DNA from: DATMRF01 sp035566435
GTDB lineage: Bacteria > Verrucomicrobiota > Verrucomicrobiia > Limisphaerales > UBA8199
Assembly: GCA_035566435.1 (NCBI GenBank)
Contig: DATMRF010000064.1
Location: forward strand, 7,980-71,979
Reading direction: 5' to 3'
Length of the DNA: 64,000 nt
In this document: in pieces, positions 7,556 through 16,359 of the stretch
How positions within the stretch are numbered: position 1 is the first letter of the stretch
Layout of the letters: the number at the start of each line of letters is the position of its first letter
Program-made: the position numbers and the translations under genes
The notes under the pieces: generated by a model
What the model saw: the letters and a program-made list of their open reading frames with translations, nothing else
Database searches by the model: none
Told to the model about the DNA's origin: nothing

Positions 7556-9205
7556 ATGAGCCTGTCTGACGAATTTTCTACGTATGTCGCTGATCTGTTG
7601 GATGGCCGTTATGATTGTGTCGATCGTATCGTCCTCAACGGCTACTTCCTCATGGGCCAGACCAGCGGCGGTTTTCTGACCTGGTGGAACCAACTTTGGC
7701 CCGGCGCGCCTCTGGATCAAGAGCGGCTGGAGCAGATGGCGGGTGACTTCAGTCGCCGGCTTCATGCCTTCGCCAAGAAAGCGAACCTCCCCGTCATCCA
7801 CTGTCTGCTGGGTGACAAAACCAAGCACCAACGAGCCGAGAAACTCCTGCCCAAGGATCCCGCCTTCCAAGGCGTCTTTGCCATCCTGGTGGCTCGAGCC
7901 CCGGCCTTGGTCTGGAAAGCCAGGCGGAACCGGGAGGGCAAACTGGTCCTGCGGCGCCAAGCACCCTGGCCGCTGGTCCAGCATTACCATTTTCACATTC
8001 TGGACCGGGTCTGGGGGCACCTGACCATCAAAATGAGCGGGCATCCCCCCTTTGGTGTGCAGGTCAGTCTCAATGGGCATGAATGGGTGGAACGCCAAGC
8101 TCGGCACCAGTCCATTCGCTGGGTCAAGGAAGGCAACTGTTTTGAAAGCGGCAGTGATTTTGAGGCGCTGGACCAACTGGCCCGGGGTCTGCGCCAGCCC
8201 CAAGGCTTGGGAGAATTGGCCCAGGTGGTGGATCGTTGGATTTATTCGGCCTGTCTCTGTTTTGGGCTGGACCGTCAGGCTCAGGAACGCTCGCAGTTCC
8301 ATTACAGCTATTCGTGCTACCAACTCGAATACAGCCGCAATCTGCTCTTTCAGAACGGTCGACGCATGGACCAAATTTACCAGGGGCTCATCGAGCGCAC
8401 CCGAGGGTTGTTGGACGTGCGCCGGCTGCGGACCATTTTCGGACGCAAACAGCGACCCTCGCGCCGACGCAAAAGCGGCGGCCGGATCGAAGGTGTGGTG
8501 GAACAGCCCCAGTACGATTTGACGGTCTTCAAGCTGATCTTCGGCAAGCTGGTGCTCAAGATTTACGACAAAGGTGGGCGGCTCTTGCGCATCGAGGTGG
8601 TCGTCAACAACGTGGAGGAATTGCGCTGCGGCAAGCGGTTGGAGAAGCTGCCGCCGATGTTGGAACAGTTGGAGCGCATGGTTGTTGACTTCCTGGCGGC
8701 CGTACAAGCAGCCCACCTGAGCTACCTGGACAGCGGGGCCTTGGATAAACTTCCTACCCCCAGTGTTCGGGGCACGCAGCGTCTGGCGGGAGTGGACCTG
8801 CAGAAGCCTCGGATGCAAGCGGTGGCGCAAGCGGTGGTGGCGTTGGCGCCTCAGCCGGGCGGCTTTACCGCCGCCCAACTGGCCCAGCGCCTCCAGCAGC
8901 AGCAAGGCCCCAAGCTGGCAGACTACAACGGGCGCCGAGGCGCCTATGACCTGCGCAAGCTGCGCGGCAAGGACGTAGTGGAGCGCGTCGCGCGAACGCG
9001 TCGTTATCGCGTTAAGCCGGCCGGTGTCCGGGTCTTGGCTGGCTTGCTGATCCTGCGCGAGAAAGTCCTTAAACCGGTGTTGGCAGGAGTCCAGCACCCC
9101 AAACGTGGCCGTCCGCCAAAGACCATCGCGCCACTCGACCTGCACTACCAAAGCCTCCAGAAAGAAATGCTCGCCACGCTCCGCATTCTTAAGTTGGCTG
9201 CCTGA
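7556..9205 (+). CDS. Conserved protein of unknown function (possible winged-helix C-terminus)
   Basis: A 549-residue cytoplasmic-type protein. The N-terminal half is rich in aromatic and His residues (NGYFLMGQTSGGFLTWW, HYHFHILDRVWGHL, DRWIYSACLCFGLD, FHYSYSCYQLEYSRNL). A central part resembles DLTVFKLIFGKLVLKIY. A C-terminal region (residues about 430-490) ends in a helix-turn-helix-like stretch, GAYDLRKLRGKDVVERV followed by RRYRV, as in winged-helix proteins, then a Lys/Arg-rich tail. From memory, similar uncharacterised proteins beginning MSLS occur in scattered bacterial phyla, which favours the ATG at 7556 over ATG 7544 or the track start in the satellite. No catalytic motif is recognised. 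A longer open frame lies on the opposite strand but looks like shadow. A mobile-element origin is possible; no terminal inverted repeats were found. Confidence 0.7.
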   Translation: MSLSDEFSTYVADLLDGRYDCVDRIVLNGYFLMGQTSGGFLTWWNQLWPGAPLDQERLEQMAGDFSRRLHAFAKKANLPVIHCLLGDKTKHQRAEKLLPKDPAFQGVFAILVARAPALVWKARRNREGKLVLRRQAPWPLVQHYHFHILDRVWGHLTIKMSGHPPFGVQVSLNGHEWVERQARHQSIRWVKEGNCFESGSDFEALDQLARGLRQPQGLGELAQVVDRWIYSACLCFGLDRQAQERSQFHYSYSCYQLEYSRNLLFQNGRRMDQIYQGLIERTRGLLDVRRLRTIFGRKQRPSRRRKSGGRIEGVVEQPQYDLTVFKLIFGKLVLKIYDKGGRLLRIEVVVNNVEELRCGKRLEKLPPMLEQLERMVVDFLAAVQAAHLSYLDSGALDKLPTPSVRGTQRLAGVDLQKPRMQAVAQAVVALAPQPGGFTAAQLAQRLQQQQGPKLADYNGRRGAYDLRKLRGKDVVERVARTRRYRVKPAGVRVLAGLLILREKVLKPVLAGVQHPKRGRPPKTIAPLDLHYQSLQKEMLATLRILKLAA

Positions 9206-9222
9206 ATGCCCATTCCATTCCG

Positions 9223-9265
9223 ACCAACATGTTGGTCTTTGTAGTGCAATAGTCCAACATGTTGG
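9223..9265. repeat. Pair of perfect palindromes (CCAACATGTTGG)
   Basis: ACCAACATGTTGGT at 9223-9236 and CCAACATGTTGG at 9254-9265, centre to centre 30 bases (about three helical turns). They lie 17 bases after the stop of the preceding gene. They could be a paired operator or the end of an element. Confidence 0.7.
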
Positions 9266-9329
9266 CAGGTTGCGACGAAATGTCAGTTGGGACGCGTTCC
9301 ACCGCCCCGAAACGCTTCCAGAAGAGATG

Positions 9330-9351
9330 GGGACGCTGAGGACAGCGTCCC
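9330..9351. repeat. Hairpin repeat (GGGACGCTG/CAGCGTCCC family)
   Basis: Nine-base perfect arms with a 4-base loop, followed by CTACCA. A related hairpin followed by CTACCA is at 15738-15758, so this is a dispersed repeat rather than a terminator. Confidence 0.7.
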
Positions 9352-9428
9352 TACCAATTTACTTGCGGCTTCGCCGCGTTGCGCCCTTGCGTTAAACTCC
9401 CATTTCGAAGATACGGCGCAGCTGTCCA

Positions 9429-9456
9429 TTGACATTAGAAATCAGGCCAGTACTCT
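9429..9456 (+). promoter_or_regulatory. Possible sigma-70 promoter before the GspE-type gene
   Basis: TTGACA at 9429-9434 and TACTCT at 9451-9456 with a 16-base spacer, about 45 bases upstream of the GTG start. The -35 box is perfect and the -10 box is partial. Confidence 0.45.
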
Positions 9457-9501
9457 CTTTAATAGCGCTTCACGACGAGCGTGTGTAACGCATAGCGAAC
9501 C

Positions 9502-11220
9502 GTGGCTGAAAAAGACGATTATCTGATCGATATCCTGGTGGACCTCGGGTTCGTCACCCCGGACAAGGTGGCCGCGCTCCGGCCCGAGGCGCAGGAGTCG
9601 GGTGTGGGCCTGGTGGACCTGATGCTGGCCAACAAATTGATCCGGCCGGCCGACGTCACGCAAGCCAAAGCCGCCCATTTCGGGGCGGAGGTCGTCAACC
9701 TCAACGAGGCAAAAATCGACGATGATGTCATCGCCACCATTCCCCGGCACATTGCCAAGAAGTACCGCGTGGTGCCGGTGTTCAAGCACGAGAACAGCCT
9801 CACGGTCGCCATAGCCGATCCGTCGGACCTGGACACGATCGACAGCCTGACGCACTTGCTGCACATGGAGATTACGTTGCAGGTGGCCTCGGAGGCGGAC
9901 ATCGAGGCGGCGCTGAGCAAGTATTACGCGGAGCGGGGAGGGGGTGGCATCGCTTCCGATCCGCGGTATAAGGAAGCGATCGAGGACCTGACCCGCGAGC
10001 ACGTGGAAATCGAGCGGGCGGCGATGGGTGAGGGGGGGGAACTCGCGGCGGACGCGCCGCTCATCAAGCTGGTCAACTCAATGATCGTGGAGGCGTTCAA
10101 GCTGCGCGCCTCGGATATTCATTTGGAGCCGCTGGACAAGAAATTTCGCGTGCGCTACCGGATCGACGGCATGCTGCACGAGATGAAAGCGCCGCCCAAG
10201 CGCCTGCAGCCCGCGATCATCAGCCGCCTCAAGATCCAGTCCAATATGTCCATCTCCGAGCACCGGATTCCGCAGGATGGACGCATCCAGACCAATGTGG
10301 GCAACAAGCTGATCGATTTGCGCGTTTCCTGCCTGCCCACCAACCATGGCGAAAGCATCGTCATGCGTATTCTCGACAAGGAAGGGCTGCGGCTGGGCCT
10401 GCCGGAGCTGGGTTTTTTCACCGACGACCAGCAGACTTTCGAGCGGCTGATCGGTCTGCCGGACGGCATCCTACTGGTGACCGGGCCGACCGGGTCGGGC
10501 AAGACCACCACGCTTTATTCCTGCCTGCACTTCATCAACCGGCCGGACCGCAAGATCATCACCGTGGAGGACCCCGTGGAATACATCCTGGCGGGCATCA
10601 ACCAGGTGCAGGTCAATGAAGCGGTGGGGCTGACATTCTCGACGGCGTTGCGCTCGATTCTGCGGCAGGCGCCGAACGTGATCATGATCGGGGAAATTCG
10701 CGACATGGAAACCGCCTCGATCGCCATCAATGCCTCCCTCACCGGGCACCTCGTTTTCTCGACCCTGCACACCAACGACGCGCCGAGCGCTGTCACGCGT
10801 CTCATTGACATCGGGGTCAAGCCCTTCCTGGTGGCTTCTTCCACCCGCGGCCTGATGGCCCAGCGACTGGTGCGCAAGGTCTGCAAGCAATGCGGCGCTC
10901 CCTACGTGCCGACGCCGGACGAGATGCGCCAGCTCAGCCTCGACGCCTCCAACTCCCAAGGGGCAACCTTCATGCGCGGCAAAGGCTGCGGCAATTGCTC
11001 CAATACCGGATTCCGTGGCCGGTTCGGCATTTTTGAGATTTTTGTGATCGACGACGATGCCCGGAAGTTGATCTACGAAAAAGTCTCCTCGTCGGTCCTG
11101 CGCACGCGCGCCCGGGAAATGGGGATGCGGACGCTACGCGAAGACGGCATCCGCAAGGTGCTGGCGGGGCTGACCACGCCCGATGAGGTCATCCGGGCCA
11201 CCATTGGTGATTCGGAGTAG
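9502..11220 (+). CDS. GspE/PilB-type secretion/pilus assembly ATPase (first copy)
   Basis: A 572-residue hexameric motor ATPase. The N-terminal part (about 1-150) resembles the GspE/MshE N-terminal domain. The catalytic core has Walker A (GPTGSGKTTT, about residue 328), the Asp box (VEDPVEYILAG), Walker B (IMIGEIRD), the His box (TGHLVFSTLHTND), and a zinc-binding tetracysteine made of CKQC and CGNC (about residues 461-500). The Walker B segment reads RQAPNVIM instead of the usual RQDPDVIM. It would extend a pilus or pseudopilus from the cytoplasmic face of the inner membrane. The start is GTG. It heads a run of four co-directional motor genes. Whether it serves type IV pili or type II secretion cannot be settled from sequence. 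Confidence 0.93.
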   Translation: MAEKDDYLIDILVDLGFVTPDKVAALRPEAQESGVGLVDLMLANKLIRPADVTQAKAAHFGAEVVNLNEAKIDDDVIATIPRHIAKKYRVVPVFKHENSLTVAIADPSDLDTIDSLTHLLHMEITLQVASEADIEAALSKYYAERGGGGIASDPRYKEAIEDLTREHVEIERAAMGEGGELAADAPLIKLVNSMIVEAFKLRASDIHLEPLDKKFRVRYRIDGMLHEMKAPPKRLQPAIISRLKIQSNMSISEHRIPQDGRIQTNVGNKLIDLRVSCLPTNHGESIVMRILDKEGLRLGLPELGFFTDDQQTFERLIGLPDGILLVTGPTGSGKTTTLYSCLHFINRPDRKIITVEDPVEYILAGINQVQVNEAVGLTFSTALRSILRQAPNVIMIGEIRDMETASIAINASLTGHLVFSTLHTNDAPSAVTRLIDIGVKPFLVASSTRGLMAQRLVRKVCKQCGAPYVPTPDEMRQLSLDASNSQGATFMRGKGCGNCSNTGFRGRFGIFEIFVIDDDARKLIYEKVSSSVLRTRAREMGMRTLREDGIRKVLAGLTTPDEVIRATIGDSE

Positions 11221-11314
11221 CCGGTGTTATGCCAGTCCTGTTCCCGTGACATTTGTGCTTCACGGCTGTCTGTTTATATGGCTAAACTAAGTGCCTGACT
11301 GATTTCGATTTAGC

Positions 11315-12436
11315 ATGTCTTACTCAATGTCCGATCTCTTGCAGTTGGTGGTGTCTGAAGGCGCGTCCGACCTCCACATCCGGGTGGGGACGCCCCCGAC
11401 CATCCGGGTGCACGGCATTTTGCACCGGGTGGAGGGGCCGCAGCTCGGGCCGGAGGACACCGAGGAGCTGATGCGCAGCATCACGTCCGAGGAGCATATC
11501 CAGGGCGTGCGCGAACGCGGCGGCGCCGACTTCGGGTTCGCGTTCGGCGACATGGCCCGGTTCCGCGTGAGCGTCTTCAAGGAGAAAGGCAACTTTGGGA
11601 TTGTCCTTCGCCAAATCCCCAACAAGCTCCTGACCATGGAGCAGATCGGCATCCCGCCTTCGGCCAAGGAACTGCTGTACAAACCGCGCGGGCTGTGCCT
11701 GGTCACCGGCCCGACCGGATCGGGCAAGACGACTACACTGGCGTCGATGATCAACATCATCAACGAGGAGCGCGACGAAGCTCACATCATCACCATCGAA
11801 GACCCGATCGAGTACTATCACCACCACAAGAAAGCCCTGGTCACCCAGCGCGAGATCGGGGTGGATGTTCCGAACTTCGCGGAGGCGTTGCGCCGCGCGC
11901 TGCGGCAGGACCCGGACGTGATTCTGGTCGGCGAAATGCGCGACCTGGAGACCATTGATGCGGCCATCACCGCGGCAGAAACCGGGCACCTAGTGTTCGG
12001 CACATTGCACACCACCGGCGCGGCCAAAACGATTGACCGTGTGGTCAACGCCTTCCCGACCAACCAGCAGGAGCAGATCCGGATTCAGCTCTCGACGGTC
12101 TTGCAGGCGGTGATCTCACAGTTGCTGATTCCGCGAGTGGATAAGCCGGGCCGCGTTGCCGTGTTCGAGATCATGGTCAACACGCCCTCCATTGCGGCGC
12201 TGATTCGTGATAACAAGAGCTTCCGCATCCAGTCCGACATCCAGACCGGGGCGAAGTACGGGATGGTGACGCTGGACTCGTTCCTGATTGAAAAATATCT
12301 GGCCGGGATGATCGCGCGCGAGGAAGTGATCACCAAGGCCCAGGACCCGGTCACCATCCAGGCGAAGCTCCAGGAGCTCGAACTGGCCCAGGCGGTGGGG
12401 GTCGATACGGGCGCGCTGGTGGAGGGCAAGACGTAA
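11315..12436 (+). CDS. pilT: Twitching motility/pilus retraction ATPase PilT
   Basis: A 373-residue PilT-type ATPase. It has a PAS-like N-terminal domain (SDLHIRVGTPPTIRVHG), Walker A (GPTGSGKTTT, about residue 131), the Asp box (IEDPIEYYHHHKK), Walker B (VILVGEMRDLET), the His box (TGHLVFGTLHTT) and a C-terminal IAALIRDNK close to the PilT AIRNLIRE motif. It lacks the tetracysteine of PilB/GspE. PilT depolymerises pili, so its presence favours a retractable type IV pilus rather than a pure type II secretion system. It lies between the two extension ATPases, 94 bases after the first and 18 bases before the second. Confidence 0.93.
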   Translation: MSYSMSDLLQLVVSEGASDLHIRVGTPPTIRVHGILHRVEGPQLGPEDTEELMRSITSEEHIQGVRERGGADFGFAFGDMARFRVSVFKEKGNFGIVLRQIPNKLLTMEQIGIPPSAKELLYKPRGLCLVTGPTGSGKTTTLASMINIINEERDEAHIITIEDPIEYYHHHKKALVTQREIGVDVPNFAEALRRALRQDPDVILVGEMRDLETIDAAITAAETGHLVFGTLHTTGAAKTIDRVVNAFPTNQQEQIRIQLSTVLQAVISQLLIPRVDKPGRVAVFEIMVNTPSIAALIRDNKSFRIQSDIQTGAKYGMVTLDSFLIEKYLAGMIAREEVITKAQDPVTIQAKLQELELAQAVGVDTGALVEGKT

Positions 12437-12454
12437 CCCCGAGTTTAGAGCCCT

Positions 12455-14167
12455 ATGGCCGAGGAAATTTCAAGTCCGCTGCTGGCGCTGGTCAAAGAAC
12501 AGGGCCTGGTGGACGATCTGCAGTACGAAGAAGTCGCCGGCGAGTTCAAGCGGAGCGGCAAGCCCGTCATCCAGATTCTGCAGGATTTCGGCATCATGGA
12601 CCTGGACGCGGTGCTGCAAGCGATGGCCAACCACCTCAGCACGGAGGTCATCACGGTGCGCGACCGCGACCTCTCGCCCGAGGTGGTCGCGGCGGTTCCG
12701 GCCAAGACCGCCCGGATGTACGAATGCCTGCCGGTCGCCCTCGCGAATGGCACACTCAAGATCGCGCTGGTGGATCCGCTCAACCCGGGGCGCATCGACG
12801 AACTGGGGTTCGTCATCAAGAAGGACCTCCACTTGGTGGTGGCCGACCCGGCGGCGATCCAAAAGGCAATTGAGAAGTTTTATCCCGAGGGCGGCGGCGG
12901 CGACGACGAAAGCTTTTCCGAAATCCTGAGAGAGCTGGGCGCGGACCAGGAACTGGCCAAGGAAGCCAAACTCGCCGGGGATAACGTTTCGGTCATGCAG
13001 GACCTGGCGAACCAGGCGCCGATCGTGAGGTTCGTCAACCTGGTGATGTTCCAGGCGGTGCAGGACCGCGCCAGCGACATCCACTTCGAGCCGTTCGAGG
13101 ACGAGTTCCGGATCCGGTACCGCGTCGATGGCGCGCTGTACGAGATGTCGCCTCCCCCCAAGCACCTGGCCTTGCCGGTCATTTCCCGCCTGAAGGTCAT
13201 GGCCAACCTGAATATTTCCGAGCGCCGGCTGCCGCAGGACGGCCGCATCAATTACCCGATGGGCAGCAAGACGATCGACCTGCGCGTGTCCACTCTGCCG
13301 ACGCAGTTCGGGGAATCGGTGGTGCTGCGCGTGCTGGACCGCACCGCGGTCAACCTCGAAGTCGAGTCGCTCGGCCTGCCCAAATTCATTTACGAGTACG
13401 TCACGGAAGCCATTCAGCGGCCTAACGGGATTCTCATCGTCACCGGCCCTACCGGCTGCGGCAAGACGACGACGCTCTATTCGTGCCTGCGCCGGGTCAA
13501 CGCGATAGACTCCAAGCTGCTGACGGCCGAAGACCCCGTCGAGTACGACATCGAGGGCATCATGCAGGTGGCGATCAACGAAGGCGTCGGGTTGACCTTC
13601 AGCAAAGCGTTGCGCTCGTTCCTGCGGCAGGACCCGGACATCATCATGGTTGGTGAAATGCGCGACCTCGAGACGGCGCAGATTTCCATCCAGGCCTCCC
13701 TGACCGGCCACTTGGTGTTGAGCACGCTGCACACTAATGATTCGCCGGGAGCCGTCACGCGCTTGATCGACATGGGGGTGGAGCCGTTCCTGATCTCTTC
13801 CACGCTGATGGCGGTGCTGGGACAGCGGCTGGTGCGCACGGTTTGCAAGAACTGCCGCACGCCGTTCGAGCCCACCGAGGCCCAGTTGACTATGCTCAAC
13901 CTTTCGGTGCACGACCTCGGTGAGAAGGTCTTCTATTATGGGCGGGGCTGCTCGAATTGCAACGACACGGGTTACAAGGGGCGCAAAGGCATCTTCGAGC
14001 TGCTGACTATTAACGACACCATCCGGACCCTCATCAACGAACGCGCTCCCACGGTGGTGCTACGCCAGAAAGCGGTCGAGTTAGGCATGGTGACCCTCCG
14101 CGAAGACGGCTTGCGCGGCATTTTTGAAGGTGATACAACCATTGAAGAAATCGTGAAGTACACGTGA
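12455..14167 (+). CDS. pilB: GspE/PilB-type assembly ATPase (second copy)
   Basis: A 570-residue extension ATPase, clearly paralogous to the 9502 gene. An N-terminal MshE-like domain is followed by Walker A (GPTGCGKTTT, about residue 330), Walker B (DIIMVGEMRDLET), the His box (TGHLVLSTLHTND) and a tetracysteine made of CKNC and CSNC. Unlike the first copy, the Walker B segment is canonical (RQDPD). It sits between pilT and pilC, the usual position of pilB, so the symbol is given here and not to the first copy; that choice is inference. Two extension motors may serve different filaments or work together. Confidence 0.92.
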   Translation: MAEEISSPLLALVKEQGLVDDLQYEEVAGEFKRSGKPVIQILQDFGIMDLDAVLQAMANHLSTEVITVRDRDLSPEVVAAVPAKTARMYECLPVALANGTLKIALVDPLNPGRIDELGFVIKKDLHLVVADPAAIQKAIEKFYPEGGGGDDESFSEILRELGADQELAKEAKLAGDNVSVMQDLANQAPIVRFVNLVMFQAVQDRASDIHFEPFEDEFRIRYRVDGALYEMSPPPKHLALPVISRLKVMANLNISERRLPQDGRINYPMGSKTIDLRVSTLPTQFGESVVLRVLDRTAVNLEVESLGLPKFIYEYVTEAIQRPNGILIVTGPTGCGKTTTLYSCLRRVNAIDSKLLTAEDPVEYDIEGIMQVAINEGVGLTFSKALRSFLRQDPDIIMVGEMRDLETAQISIQASLTGHLVLSTLHTNDSPGAVTRLIDMGVEPFLISSTLMAVLGQRLVRTVCKNCRTPFEPTEAQLTMLNLSVHDLGEKVFYYGRGCSNCNDTGYKGRKGIFELLTINDTIRTLINERAPTVVLRQKAVELGMVTLREDGLRGIFEGDTTIEEIVKYT

Positions 14168-14171
14168 GCAC

Positions 14172-14283
14172 TTGGATTAATGGATTAGTGGATTGGTGGA
14201 TTATTGGCGGGCAGCCAATCGTTCGCTTTCCGATATTCGGGCAATCCACTAATCCATCAATCCACGAATCCACCAACCCATTC
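14172..14283. repeat. Inverted satellite of GGATTAGT/GGATTGGT units
   Basis: Left part consists of tandem GGATTA/GGATTGG-like units, and the right part (about 14240-14280) is the reverse complement type (CCACTAATCC, CCATCAATCC). It forms a long imperfect hairpin between pilB and pilC. Similar units recur at 15612-15648. Confidence 0.8.
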
Positions 14284-14287
14284 CCGT

Positions 14288-15610
14288 ATGCCCAAGTTTA
14301 ATTACGTCGCCATGGATGCCCATGGCAAAGAGACCAAGGGCACGCTTGAGGTCGGCAGCCAGAACGAAGCCATCGGCCGGGTGAAGGAAATGGGGCTTTT
14401 CCCGACGAAGATCGTCGAGCTCGACAAAGCGAAGGACAAGTCGGACAAAGCCGGAGCCGGCAAGCCCGCCAAAGCCGCCAAGGGCGGCAAGAAAGGCGGG
14501 GGGATGAACATCAGCATCAAGATCCCCGGGCTCAGCGGCAAAGTTAAGACCAAGGTCCTCACTACTTTCACCCGCCAGTTGGCGACGCTCGTGGATGCCG
14601 GTCTGCCTTTGCTGCGCGGCTTGCGAGTGCTCGAAAAGCAGGAGCGCAACCCCACGCTCAAGTCCACCATCGCCGAGCTGGCGCTGGCGATTGAAGGCGG
14701 CAGCACTTTTTCCGAATCCCTGGCTCAACATCCCAAAATCTTCAATCGCCTGTTCATTAACATGGTCAAAGCCGGTGAGCTGGGCGGCGTGCTGGAAGTG
14801 GTCCTCAACCGCCTCTCCGAGTTCATGGAAAAGGCGCAGAAAATCAAGGGCAAGGTCATCGCGGCGATGTTTTATCCCTGCGCCGTGCTCGTGGTGGCGA
14901 CCGGCATTCTGATTATTCTGATGGTGAAGGTCGTGCCTTCTTTCAAGGCAGTGTTCGAGGGCATGTTGGAAGGCCGGCAACTGCCGGCGTTCACGCGCCT
15001 AGTGCTCGGCATCAGCGGGATGATCAAAGACCACATCCTCGAAACCCTGGGGATCGTCGTGGTGCTTGTCATCATCTTTAATTTGGTTATTCGCACGAAG
15101 TTCGGCCGGCTCACCTGGGATAAATTCAAGCTGAAGATGCCGGTCATTGGGCCCGTTGTCAGCAAGGTCGCGATTTCGCGGTTCACCCGCACGCTCGGCA
15201 CCCTCATCAGCAGCGGCGTGCCCATTTTGCAGGCCCTCACGATCGTCAAGGAGACCGCCGGCAACGTCATCGTCAGCAACGCCGTGAACTCGGTCCACGA
15301 GAGCGTCAAAGAGGGTGAAACCATCACCGCGCCGCTCGAAGCCTCCGGTATTTTCCCCCCCATGGTCATCAGCATGGTCGATGTCGGTGAACAGACCGGC
15401 GCCCTGCCCGAAATGCTTCTCAAAATCGCCGATAACTACGATGACGAGGTCGATAACGCCGTCGCCGCCATGACGTCCCTGCTCGAACCAATCATGATTG
15501 TCTTCCTGGCCGTCATCGTCGGCAGTATCGTTATCGCCATGTTTCTGCCCCTTATCGACCTGATGAACAACATCGGGGGTGAAGGCGGCGGCAAGAAGGG
15601 GGAGGATTGA
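14288..15610 (+). CDS. pilC: Type IV pilus/type II secretion inner-membrane platform protein PilC/GspF
   Basis: A 440-residue polytopic platform protein. It starts MPKFNYVAMDAHGKE, typical of PilC/GspF, then has a Lys/Gly-rich linker (residues about 55-80) and two T2SSF domains, each with the FTRQLATLVDAGLPLL or FTRTLGTLISSGVPIL signature, and about three membrane helices. It connects the motor ATPases to pilin assembly. The frame extends 28 codons upstream, but that part is translated satellite repeat, so the ATG at 14288 is chosen. The Lys-rich linker is longer than in E. coli or Pseudomonas PilC. Confidence 0.92.
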   Translation: MPKFNYVAMDAHGKETKGTLEVGSQNEAIGRVKEMGLFPTKIVELDKAKDKSDKAGAGKPAKAAKGGKKGGGMNISIKIPGLSGKVKTKVLTTFTRQLATLVDAGLPLLRGLRVLEKQERNPTLKSTIAELALAIEGGSTFSESLAQHPKIFNRLFINMVKAGELGGVLEVVLNRLSEFMEKAQKIKGKVIAAMFYPCAVLVVATGILIILMVKVVPSFKAVFEGMLEGRQLPAFTRLVLGISGMIKDHILETLGIVVVLVIIFNLVIRTKFGRLTWDKFKLKMPVIGPVVSKVAISRFTRTLGTLISSGVPILQALTIVKETAGNVIVSNAVNSVHESVKEGETITAPLEASGIFPPMVISMVDVGEQTGALPEMLLKIADNYDDEVDNAVAAMTSLLEPIMIVFLAVIVGSIVIAMFLPLIDLMNNIGGEGGGKKGED

Positions 15611-15737
15611 GGACATGGATTGGTGGATTATTGGAGTAATGGATTGATGCAAGGCCAATCTGCTGTGGCACTTACAACATTCGGACCGCGCTACTTCACT
15701 CCGTTACTCTCACACTCTACCGCTCCAATTCCGTTGC

Positions 15738-15758
15738 GGCGCGCTGAGACAGCGCGCC
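15738..15758. repeat. Hairpin repeat related to 9330-9351
   Basis: Arms GGCGCGCTG (15738-15746) and CAGCGCGCC (15750-15758), 3-base loop, followed by CTACCA as in the copy at 9330. Confidence 0.7.
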
Positions 15759-15827
15759 CTACCACTCCGTTTCTGCCATACTCCACCACTCAAATTCGCC
15801 AATCGGCGCTTTTTTTCACAATTTCTG

Positions 15828-15856
15828 TTGACAGGATAGTCGCTCATGTGTAAATA
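15828..15856 (+). promoter_or_regulatory. Sigma-70 promoter of the toxin-antitoxin module
   Basis: A perfect TTGACA (15828-15833), a 17-base spacer and TAAATA (15851-15856), about 45 bases before the BrnT-like start. This is the best promoter match in this part of the window. Confidence 0.65.
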
Positions 15857-15872
15857 CAATGTAACGACATTG
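15857..15872. promoter_or_regulatory. Probable autoregulatory operator (BrnA-type)
   Basis: CAATGT-aacg-ACATTG, perfect 6-base arms, directly abutting the -10 box. Ribbon-helix-helix antitoxins usually bind such palindromes at their own promoter. Confidence 0.5.
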
Positions 15873-15902
15873 CATGTGCGAACGATATACAATTGAACGG
15901 AT

Positions 15903-16196
15903 ATGGAGTTCGATTGGAATAACCCGCCCTTCAATCTCGATAGTTCTTTGACGCTGCAGGAAATCGAAGAATCGTTCGAAGACCCTTTTGCCATTCGGCT
16001 TTTGCCGGACTCGCCGAGGTTCTCGGTGCAAACCCGGTTTTTCAACCTGGGGGTATCAGTCGGAGGCACAGGCATCTTCAGTGTTTACCGGACGAACGGC
16101 AAGCAGGTTCGGATCATCCATTCCCGGGCCTTCCAGCCCGAAGAGCGGTTCTTCTACCAGCGAAAAGTGGACCAAACGCTGGCCAGTAGCGGGTGA
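15903..16196 (+). CDS. BrnT-like type II toxin
   Basis: A 97-residue protein matching the BrnT layout: MEFDW start, an early FEDPFAIR segment, then RFFNLGVSVGGTGIFSVYR and KQVRIIHSRAFQPEER, as in the RelE-fold BrnT ribonucleases. BrnT toxins cleave RNA and are held inactive by the DNA-binding antitoxin BrnA encoded downstream. That order holds here, with the antitoxin-like gene on the same strand. A good promoter with an overlapping palindrome precedes it. The first 25 residues are less typical, lacking the usual KHG-type segment, so activity is uncertain. Confidence 0.7.
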   Translation: MEFDWNNPPFNLDSSLTLQEIEESFEDPFAIRLLPDSPRFSVQTRFFNLGVSVGGTGIFSVYRTNGKQVRIIHSRAFQPEERFFYQRKVDQTLASSG

Positions 16197-16202
16197 CCCG
16201 CG

Positions 16203-16290
16203 CTGGGGGTTAGTGACCAGTGTGACCGGTGACCAGTAATCGGTAATCAGTAATCAGCGGTCAGTGGTGAGTGATAGGTGATTGGTCCGA
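16203..16290. repeat. Satellite of GGTAATCAGTAATCAG/GTGACCGGTGACC type between toxin and antitoxin
   Basis: An irregular tandem of related 7-9 base words fills the gap between the two genes. A short stretch of the same family spans the uvrA stop codon near 46195-46216. Confidence 0.65.
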
Positions 16291-16359
16291 AAGGCGGTTC
16301 GATCGCCCTGGGGGGAGCGCTAATCGCGGGTCGCCAAATACCGAGCATCAATTTTGGAA

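Larger units (their letters stand above)
15611..15902. other. Spacer between pilC and the toxin-antitoxin pair
   Basis: It contains a short GGATTGG-type satellite (15612-15648), a hairpin repeat (15738-15758), then the promoter and operator-like palindrome of the downstream gene. No ORF is credible. Confidence 0.7.

Noticed and set aside
6860..9151. 763-codon open frame on the minus strand opposite the 7556 gene
   Set aside because: It reads as low-complexity Gln/Leu/His/Ala-rich sequence with no motif, runs through satellites, and is longer only because of the GC-rich codon bias. The plus-strand frame has protein-like segments.
9330..9351. Hairpin as terminator of the 7556 gene
   Set aside because: No T-run follows, and a related hairpin with the same CTACCA tail elsewhere marks it as a dispersed repeat.
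12470..13912. 480-codon minus-strand ORF opposite the second GspE/PilB gene
   Set aside because: The plus-strand gene carries all ATPase motifs; the antisense frame is Arg/His/Val-rich shadow.
14204..14287. Upstream extension of PilC
   Set aside because: It is translated satellite repeat; the family start MPKFNYVA follows at 14288. Unlike the pseudopilin cases, a proper ATG exists after the repeat.
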